From Flaccisagitta enflata (taxonomy: Eukaryota; Chaetognatha; Sagittoidea; Aphragmophora), in the NCBI GenBank assembly GCA_965153355.1, contig OZ231128.1, positions 48,484,001-48,548,000 of the forward strand: a stretch of 64,000 nucleotides of DNA, in the 5' to 3' direction. Shown here one piece after another: positions 56,084 to 64,000 of this stretch. The notes beneath the pieces are model-generated. The model was not told the origin of the DNA and did no database searches. It was given only the letters and a program-made list of their open reading frames with translations. The translations under genes were made by a program, and so were the position numbers. How positions within the stretch are numbered: position 1 is the stretch's first letter; every line of letters begins with the position of its first letter.

Positions 56084-57180
56084 AAATCAGCAGAAACTCA
56101 ATATTTGATTTATACAGAAAGTGTGAACGAAACTGTTTAAGATGCAATGCGGAATTAATGATGTATACTTTCAAAGACGCTTTCTAGCTATTTCGTCCTA
56201 TGCTTAAATGAGTCATGATATTATATTAGCTTTTGCAATTCGTCCATGATATTGGCATTTTATAGTTAAATAGAGATGATGCATCTCAGTCAATCAATCC
56301 GTACATGTTTAGTAATGGGTATAGCCCACTTGATTTTACAATTATCTACAGTAGTTAGTTTGCCCTTTTTATCACTTCAATCATGTCATGTCCCCGGTTT
56401 CCATTGGCTAACTTGCTAATTTATCCTTTAGCTTGTTAGTGTGGTTACCCTAAGAGACACTGGTCCCTCTTGGTTAACCGTGACCAGTAATTCTTTTGCA
56501 CCTATTGCATTCATCACTGTATGATTCAATCATCATTTAGCTTTACAAAAGATGAATCCCTAGCAATTGTTCATTGGCTCTCTCAATATTTCGTTAAGTT
56601 TCCTTACGATTATTCATCAGCTTTCGCAATGAATCGTTAAGTTTCCTGTCAATGATTCATCTACTCACTATGGTATTTTTGTCATTCACTTTCACAACAA
56701 ATCCCGTTTAATTCTCAGGTGTGAAGTTGTCTGTGATATGGAAGGCCATAGTGAGGTCCCAGTGTTTTCTAGAATTTCATAATTGGAGAGCCAAAGTTTG
56801 GAAGCAGTAATCTTTGTCAATATCTCTTACTCCCACATAAAGGTCAAGTTAAGTCAGTTTGACTCAAGAATCAGATTGTGACTCATGATTAAGTTAAATG
56901 ACTCAGGAAGATAAGCAGACGTGCGCTTAAGAGATTGGGTCGTCGGTTAAGCGAGCCATTCCACTGAACAGCTGAAGATTCGGGTTACAAGTTTGCTTGC
57001 CTCAGCAAGCACGACGTCAAGCTTGATAGCTAGGATCTTGCGATCGAAGGTCACGTCAAAGGACAAGTCAAGAGAGGATCTTGGAAGCTTCAGGTCTGTT
57101 CTCAAGACTGTCAGTATTATGGTGCATCAATATACCCCAAATATTCAGCATTTACCGATACATAAATCCTTACGTAACAG
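56084..57180. other. Non-repetitive stretch, nothing recognised
   Basis: No frame above about 70 codons and no structured repeat. It is the longest unique-looking piece in the last third of the window. Confidence 0.4.
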
Positions 57181-57457
57181 GTTTGTTGGTCGGTAACGCA
57201 TTCGTTCGACGATCCACACGTCGCACCTTATTGGCCTACTTGGCCTTGTTTTTCCCTGAAGATACTCACTAGTTATATTTGCATATTTGATAGTAACACG
57301 TTGAGTAAGAAGGATATGACGCTCCTGAGCCCGGAAGAAATCAAGAAATGGAGATATGGAAAATCAAAGAAAATCATCTTGAAAGAAGGATGAGAAAAAT
57401 GAATTACCGATGTTGGGCCACGATCAATGATCCTTTGATGATTTACGATCAAAACAT

Positions 57458-57760
<303 letters not shown>

Positions 57761-58094
57761 GAAAAGACGAACATACAAACAAACAGAGTGAGAGCGCGAC
57801 GGCGAAACGGAAAGAGTTTTAGTACGTTTACGCGTGGGAAAGAACGAGAGCAAAGACTGAATGATATGGAATATCGGTATTGGATGAAGATCACGAAAGA
57901 AGTCTTTTCTTGCACCCGGAAGAGTGCGCTATTTCCACCATGTTTGCATCAAGAAGATTTCTTTCCTCACCGCATGAATGGAAGAAGTTGTGTCGGAGAT
58001 TCTGAATTGAGGTTAGATCAACAGGAAAAGTGGGTCTGATATCATGATGCAATGAAATGAAATGACCCCCTCCTTAGACCTTACATATACATTA

Positions 58095-58438
58095 GGATGG
58101 GCTCAATTTGGGCATTCGAATAGAAATTCATCTCCAAGTACTTTTTGTGTTCCACTTGCAAAAGTAGAGCCCGGTCTAAATCGATAATGGATTTTGACTT
58201 GATCTAGGCACTCCGTAATCAATGCTGTAGTTGTATAGAACTGATTGCAGTGGTTATATCAGAAATTATATGGCATGAGAAAAATTTCTTTCACTGTTAT
58301 TCTATACAACTATAAGTATAACATTGATTACAGAGTGCCTAGATCAAGTGCAAATTGATTTCCAAGTAGATTGGGCTTTGGAACATGAAAAGTGCTCGGA
58401 AATCATTTTTCTTTTGAATGCCCATATTGTGCTCACTC
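58095..58438. mobile_element. TA-flanked fold-back element, 344 bp
   Basis: TGATCTAGGCACTCCGTAAT (58199) pairs with ATTACAGAGTGCCTAGATCA (58327). Outer parts (GGGCATTCGAATAGAAA against the reverse of TTTTCTTTTGAATGCCC) also pair. TA flanks both ends. Confidence 0.85.
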
Positions 58439-58525
58439 TAATAAACATCAATAGGTTGAATGACTGTAATGCGCCACACTTTACTGATCGGTCCGGTATC
58501 CTATCAAATCAAAATCCAACCAAAT

Positions 58526-58632
58526 TCAAATTCGATTCAAATTCAAATTCAAATTCAAATTCAAATTCAAATTCAAATTCAAATTCAAATTCAAATTCAA
58601 ATTCAAATTCAAATTCAAATTCAAATTCAAAT
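58526..58632. repeat. (AAATTC)n hexamer repeat
   Basis: About 18 units. It gives alternating Asn-Ser or Ile-Gln frames. Confidence 0.95.
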
Positions 58633-58801
58633 AAACGAAATGGTGGTCAAAGTGTATTTATATCAGTATTCTTTGATCCAATCGATGGTAATGCGGTCTC
58701 AAGTAGAAGATTTATCATCGAGAGATGACTGAAACTGATGGAAAGACTTATCAACAAAGAAGGAAGGAGTAATCGTCGAATCAAATGACCTCTTTATCTT
58801 C

Positions 58802-58924
58802 CTCTCTGTCTGTCTGTCTGTCTGTCTGTCTCTGTCTGTCTCTGTCTGTCTCTGTGTCTTTGTCTGTTTCTGTTTCTGTTTCTGTCTCTGTCTCTGTCTC
58901 TGTCTCTCTTTCTTTCTGTTTTTC

Positions 58925-59009
<85 letters not shown>
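58802..59009. repeat. (TCTG)n, (TTTCTG)n then (TC)n compound tract
   Basis: Tetramer and hexamer variants to about 58915, then about 82 bp of TC. Confidence 0.95.
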
Positions 59010-59012
<3 letters not shown>

Positions 59013-59270
59013 CATCACATTCGTTCATCTAATCCATTTATTGTTACCATAAGCTTTTGTCCTTTTTTTACAAATGCGAGGCGAAGGAAGGCAAGGAGAA
59101 GAGAAGTACAGTACACCCCGCTATAACCGATCAAAGAGTGACAAAAATATGCCTAAAACAGACAGGAAATCCTAGTTCTTTTTTTTTTCTTTTTTGTCAA
59201 TTTTTTTATTTTTTACATAACAATGTTTCTTTTAATAAGCACCTCCACCCTACCTTGCGCCTCCTCTGTT
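59010..59270. other. Stretch with Tigger-like end
   Basis: TACAGTACACCCCGCTATAA, then CCGATC, at 59107 resembles the CAGTGGAACCCCGC ends. No partner end was found. Confidence 0.4.
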
Positions 59271-59274
59271 TGGA

Positions 59275-59493
59275 AACAAGGCCGGATACACAGCTACCCC
59301 AGTGGCGTGCGGGTGGGCAGGGGCTGTATTTGAGGACACTTGATCATTTGGGTAGGAGCAGTGAGGCCAAAGATCGCAAAAAAAGAAAGAAAATAAATTG
59401 TGACGGATGGACTGACGGACCTAGAGACTGACGGACCAACATACCGATGGACCAATGGATGGACGGGGTGAGGAGTCGCGTAGCACGCGACTA
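59275..59493 (+). mobile_element. AGTCGCG-family element, complete
   Basis: AACAAGGCCGGATACACAGC, CCCAGTGGCGTGCGGGTGGG, GATCATTTGGGTAGGAGCAG, core GACGGATGGACTGACGGACC, hairpin AGTCGCGTAGCACGCGACT then AAAAAG. Confidence 0.85.
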
Positions 59494-59499
59494 AAAAGA

Positions 59500-60038
59500 A
59501 ATCCCTCACTTCAGTCTTTCAAAAGCAAGGCATTTTCATCATCATAAGTTTTCTTAAGGTTATACTCATGTTTTTGTTTATTTTTCAAGTCATCATCTTT
59601 TACTCTCTCACTTTCCCCCTCCCCCCCCCAAAAAAAGAAAACCTAAAAAAGTGTTTGAGAAGGCGTTGATTAAGGGGCTAAAATGGTGTAACATCAAATT
59701 ATGATTCTAATTAGGAAAAATATGGTATAACCATAGAAATAACAGTTATCAATCTAAAACAGATCAAATTATCAGTCTCTCATTATCCCCATGTGCGGGG
59801 ATCAACTGTGAAAGAAGAGGAAGCAGCAAAAGTGAGGAAATCCTCATGAATGTAATAAATCGCTCACTTTAAGGGCGAAGGGAAACAATTTCTTTTTCTT
59901 GGAGGCGACATTGGATGAAGATAAATGATATTCTGCCAACATCGGAAATCAAAGATCCTCCTACTTCTCTCGGGGGTGTGGCCTGTACGCGCTCTGTTTC
60001 TGTCTCTCATGTGTGTTGGGGGCAGGGGCGGGGGGCGC

Positions 60039-60040
<2 letters not shown>
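59500..60040. other. Mostly non-repetitive stretch
   Basis: A C-run/A-run at 59619-59638. GGCGTTGATTAAGGGGC near 59661 recalls GGCGCCGATTAGGGGG at 49121. No gene. Confidence 0.4.

Positions 60041-60093
<53 letters not shown>
60041..60093. repeat. (TC)n tract
   Basis: About 53 bp of TC. Confidence 0.95.
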
Positions 60094-60096
<3 letters not shown>

Positions 60097-60429
60097 CAAC
60101 AAAAAGCGTCTTCTTTGCATATCTTCTCAGGGACCTAAAGCATACGTTTTGCCTAACGATTATGCCTGTTTTGTATTACTCTAAAATGTGCAGCATCAAA
60201 CAATACCTGTTTTCTCATTAAATATCCCTTTTGTGATTAATGACTCGGTTGCTCACTACTATTAAAGATGGAGGTGAGGTATGGGCGCTCATTCTTTTTT
60301 CAGGTCAGATCAAAGCTAAAGTTGAGACTAACTAGTGGAAATATAAAAACAATGGTGCACCGCTAGAGCGTACCCGCTTTTAAGGCATGTCCGTCTTTAA
60401 GGCTGCGCTGATTGCGCAAAAAAGAATCA

Positions 60430-60700
<271 letters not shown>

Positions 60701-60919
60701 AAATAAATGCAAAAAACTGATGGAAAGATTTTAAAGAAGAGGGCAAATTTGGAGGGTTTTTTTCTATCCATTTCTGCAAAATGTGGATTTGATGTTCCGA
60801 AAATGAAACCGAAAAAGAAGGAGTGAAAGAAATAACAAAAGAAAAAAAGGAAAGAGAAAAAGAAGAACAGAAACAAGGGGTCACAATATCGTTATGGACG
60901 GGTGGAAATAAAGAACAAA

Positions 60920-60965
60920 AATGAAAAAGAAAGAAAGAATGATAGAAAGATAAGAAGAAAGAAAA

Positions 60966-61054
<89 letters not shown>

Positions 61055-61074
61055 CAGAAAGAATGGAAATAGAA

Positions 61075-61158
<84 letters not shown>

Positions 61159-61160
61159 AT
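60920..61160. repeat. (AAAG)n microsatellite
   Basis: Two long runs separated by GACAGAAAGAATGGAAATAG near 61052-61071. Confidence 0.95.
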
Positions 61161-61399
61161 GAAACCTGACTAAAGTACATCAAAGAGAATTCAAACTCAC
61201 TTTCATACCAAGAGAATCATAACATGCACATTTCTACCGCATTAGGTACTCCACATAGCTTTGATTCCGCGGTTTTGGCTTTCCATCCTTCCACAAAACC
61301 CCGTTTTTGCATAAATTCGCATTCTCGCGAAGGTCGTCCAGTGATCCCTTTTCCTAATGCCCGCGAAACACGGAAAATGCAAATCGTCCTTTTCTGTTA

Positions 61400-61665
61400 T
61401 GTTTGAACATGCCAAAACGGACGACGATGCGTCCTGACTCCGCTTGCATTGATATTTTGCACCTACAAGTAGATTGTGGAGGGTCTCTAGTGACAGATTG
61501 GCGGATAGACACCTTTTGAAGCATTTGAATAGATGCGTGGCATCTCCGTGGTTGTTAAGTGCCGGACGGCCGGACGGATGCACGGACGGACGGATGGACG
61601 GATGGACAAATGGATGGACGGAAGGATGGACGAAAGGACAGACAGACCCTCATATAGATAAAACC
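61400..61665 (+). mobile_element. GATGCGTCC-family element, truncated
   Basis: GACGACGATGCGTCCTGAC start, a unique interior, AATAGATGCGTGGCATC, (GGACGGAT)n core at 61564-61645, and AGACCCTCATATAGAT near the end. The terminal hairpin is cut off. Confidence 0.55.
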
Positions 61666-61704
61666 AGGCTGGATACTAACGCCTGACGCCTAAGAAATTG
61701 ATCT

Positions 61705-61843
61705 AAAAAAAGGCCAGACACATGGCACCACAGTCGCAGACTGTTGGGCAGGGAAATACGCAAAAAACGCTCGCAATTAAAAAAGAAATACCAACCAATT
61801 GACTGCACAGCGAAGTATGTAGTCGCCTGTCCGCGAATAAAAA
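61705..61843 (+). mobile_element. AGTCGCG-family element, diverged
   Basis: AAAGGCCAGACACATGGCAC, CACAGTCGCAGACTGTTGGG start; ACCAACCAATTGACTGC core; TAGTCGCCTGTCCGCGAAT hairpin, then AAAAAG. Confidence 0.65.
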
Positions 61844-61973
61844 GATGCGAGATATCAACTAAAAAGGCTAGGTTGCGTGCACGCGACTCTATAACCCGCT
61901 ATATCAGTCGATGGGTGAGTCTGTCTATTGGTCCATTATGCTTTGCTATTACGGCGTTTACGCGTTTTTTTTT

Positions 61974-62177
61974 TAGTCGTGTGCTACGCGACTCCACACC
62001 CCACTATGTCGGTTGGTTGGTTGGTCGGTCGTGTGGTTATTCGGTCCCTTTTGAACTTTTTCGGCGTTTTTGAGCTTTTTGAGCATACTGCTCCTGCCCA
62101 GATGCCATAGTGACCTTCTTCAGCACAGCTCCTGCCCACCCGCACGCGACTAGGGTAGCCGTGTATCCGGCCTTGTT
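61974..62177 (-). mobile_element. AGTCGCG-family element, complete, nested
   Basis: TAGTCGTGTGCTACGCGACTC, CACCCCACTATGTCGG, GGTTGGTTGGTCGGTCG core, TACTGCTCCTGCCCAGATGC, CACGCGACTAGGGTAGCCG, TGTATCCGGCCTTGTT. Confidence 0.85.
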
Positions 62178-62219
62178 TTTTGCACAACTGCTCCTGCTAA
62201 AATACGTGCTTAGCCTTTT

Positions 62220-62520
62220 TAGATGCGTCCGTCAGGAACGCATCTCTGTAAGAGGGTCCGTCCGTCCGTCCGTCCGTCCGTCCGTCCGTCCGTCCGTCCG
62301 TCCGTCCGTCCATCCGTCCGTCCATCTGTTACACCTGTGCAAAAACCGCGTTTCTCAGCTGTTTTTGGCCACGGTGAGATCCTATACTGAAACAAATGAT
62401 CAACCAACATGTTTTTAGAGCCTTTTCTCCCTGTCTGTTCGTCCACCTCTCTCTCCATATATGTCACATGATCAATACACATAGAGACACAGCCCGGACG
62501 CATCGTTGCCTGGTCGGGCT
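62220..62520 (-). mobile_element. GATGCGTCC-family element, complete
   Basis: TTAGATGCGTCCGTCAGGAA then CGCATCT forms the terminal hairpin. CTGTAAGAGGG, about 75 bp of pure CCGT, an interior of about 150 bp, and CCCGGACGCATCGTTGCCTG at the far end, the inverse of 11878-11895. Confidence 0.8.
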
Positions 62521-62584
62521 TCTTTATCACTGCCCTTGCCCACCCGCACTCGACTTGGGTAGCCGTGTATCGAGCATTGTTTGC

Positions 62585-62865
62585 AAAGTAAGTGGATATT
62601 AAAAAGGATTAAAATATTTTTCTCCAACTTAGTCCTATGTTTCGAAGTAATTCGTCATTGAGAAAAACAGTAAAAAGAGGCTCTTAAAAGCAACTTCAAA
62701 GGCAAACAATTTTTGAAATGCAGGCAAAGTTAAAAGAACGCGTTACCTCTTCCAACCGTAACCATGAGTTTATCAGTACAGTAGGTAGTTACAGAAAATC
62801 GAGAATTCTTTGAAGGAACCACATACTCGAATTTTCGAGACAGCATGATAACAAGGCCAACACCT
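62585..62865. other. Non-repetitive stretch, nothing recognised
   Basis: No gene or structure seen. Confidence 0.4.
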
Positions 62866-62867
62866 AT

Positions 62868-63710
62868 AAGTCGCATGCAGGACAAAAATAACTGAACTGG
62901 CCTGACTCCTAATCATATCTTTTTATCGAGAATCAGACTTAAACCAGACCCAAACCAGACTCAAACCAGACTCAAACCAGACTCAAACCAAAATTAAACC
63001 AGACCGAAACCAGAACATAAAGCAGACCTAAACCAGACCTAAACCAGACCTAAACCAGACCTAAATCAGACATAAACCAGACCTAAACCAGACCTAAACC
63101 AGACTTAAACCAGACTTAAACCAGACGTAAACCAGACTCAAGCCAGACTCAAACCAGCCTTAAACCAGACTAAAACCAGACTCAAACCAGACTCAAACCA
63201 GACTTAAACCAGACTTATAACAGATTTAAACCAGACTTATAGCAGACTTAAACAAGACTTAAACCAGACTTAAACCAGACTTAAACCAGCAGACTTAAAC
63301 CAGCAGACTTAAAACCAGCAGACTTAAACCAGCAGACTTAAACCAGCAGACTTAAACCAGCAGACTTAAACCAGCAGACCTAAACCAGCAGACTTAAACC
63401 AGCAGAAACCAGCAGACTTAAACCAGCAGACTTAAACCAGCAGACTTAAACCAGCAGACCTAAACCAGCAGACTTAAACCAGCAGACTCAAACCAGCAGA
63501 CTTGAACCAGCAGACTTAAACCAGCAGACTTAAACCAGCAGACTTAAACCAGCCAACTTAAACCAGCAGACTAAAACCAGCTGACTTAAACCAGCTGACT
63601 TAAACCAGCCAACTTAAACCAGCAGACTTAAACCAGCAGACTTAAACCAGCAGACTTAAACCAGCCAATTTAACCCAGCCGATTTAACCCAGCCAACACC
63701 TATAGACAAT
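62868..63710. repeat. CAGACTTAAACC minisatellite, 10 to 14 bp unit
   Basis: Early part has ~11-bp CAGACTTAAAC units (62930-63280), then a 14-bp AGACTTAAACCAGC form (63285-63660). AAGGCCAACACCTATA precedes and CAGCCAACACCTATAG follows, so the array sits between two copies of CCAACACCTATA. Confidence 0.85.
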
Positions 63711-63719
63711 GCAAAAATG

Positions 63720-64000
63720 CAAAGTGACCAAAATGACCAAAAATGACCAAAAATGACCAAAAATGACCAAAAATGACCAAAAATGACCAAAAAAGACCAA
63801 AAATGACCAAAATGACCAAAAATGAGCAAAAATGACCAAAATGACCGAAATGACCGAAATGACCGAAAATGACCAAAAATGACCAAAAATGACCAAAAAT
63901 GACCAAAATGACCAAAATGACCAAAATGACCAAAATGACCAAAAATGACCAAAAATGACCAAAAATGACCAAAAATGACCAAAATGACCAAAATGACCGA
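63720..64000. repeat. (AAAATGACC)n 9-10 bp tandem array
   Basis: About 29 units alternating AAAATGACC and AAAAATGACC. It continues beyond the window end. It creates FGHFWSF frames on the minus strand. Confidence 0.95.

Larger units (their letters stand above)
55368..57252 (-). mobile_element. GGTGCGAC-family ends enclosing about 1.8 kb
   Basis: GCGACAAAGCACCTCTATAA, GTCGGTTGGTTGGTTTG at 55370-55420 and TTGTTGGTCGGTAACGCATT, CGTCGCACCTTATTGGCC, GGCCTTGTTTTTC at 57182-57252 are the two ends of the family in the correct order. The interior is unlike the other copies. It may be one element with cargo or two partial copies. Confidence 0.5.
61869..62580 (-). mobile_element. AGTCGCG-family element carrying two nested elements
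   Basis: GTTGCGTGCACGCGACTC, AACCCGCTATATCAGTCG start; distal half CTGCCCTTGCCCACCCGCAC, CGACTTGGGTAGCCGTGTAT, CGAGCATTGTT ends near 62581. Inside lie 61974-62177 and 62220-62520. Confidence 0.7.

Overview
This is metazoan nuclear DNA made almost entirely of repeats, with one gene I can defend. The evidence for an animal genome is a spliced secretory gene with GT-AG introns, many long dinucleotide and tetranucleotide microsatellites, Tc1/mariner- and Tigger-like DNA transposon debris, and short interspersed elements with ACGG/ACAG tetranucleotide cores. That core recalls the ACRG-cored 'pearl' type elements known from bivalves and the Helentron-derived non-autonomous elements of other invertebrates. 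A mollusc or other lophotrochozoan is my best guess, but the window does not prove it. No bacterial-type genes, rRNA, tRNA or CRISPR arrays were found.

Layout. 1-2370 is a tandem satellite of about 220-255 bp units, with a separate inverted patch at 15510-15945. From 2.4 to 36 kb the DNA alternates between microsatellites (especially GA/TC, CTTT, CAA and AC), long palindromic fold-back elements flanked by TA, and hairpin-ended elements with tetranucleotide cores. A decayed Tc1-like transposase lies at about 31240-31560, a purine-rich tandem array at 32611-33915, and a 13-bp minisatellite with a 413-bp higher-order duplication at 35885-36880. A degenerate long-unit tandem array at 37180-38690 is interrupted by a Tigger-like MITE.

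The gene lies at 39647-41397: three phase-0 exons encoding a 142-residue secreted protein with a signal peptide and two whey acidic protein (WAP) domains. The 3' part of intron 1 plus the 5' part of exon 2 is present as three tandem 97-bp copies, so the gene has three acceptor sites, of which only the last leads to a complete exon. A TA-flanked palindrome starts about 20 bp after the stop codon, so the 3'UTR could fold into a long hairpin. Intron 2 carries a 147-bp MITE.

From 42 to 64 kb come a 992-bp full-length palindrome, several modules in which a ~20-bp 'GGCCTCAAAT' minisatellite sits between inverted repeats carrying a GCAGCGGCCCC hairpin, more hairpin-ended elements (often nested), and terminal minisatellite arrays running off the window edge.

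The mobile-element layer is the main story. At least a dozen TA-flanked fold-back elements are near-complete palindromes. Three hairpin-ended families share one plan: an (A)ACAAGGCC-type start, a tetranucleotide core, a terminal hairpin, then CTAAAA. One copy sits inside one arm of a palindrome whose other arm preserves the empty site, giving internal evidence of insertion between two T's without target duplication, as for Helentron-type rolling-circle elements. Nearly all long open frames in the window are by-products of tandem repeats and were not annotated as genes.
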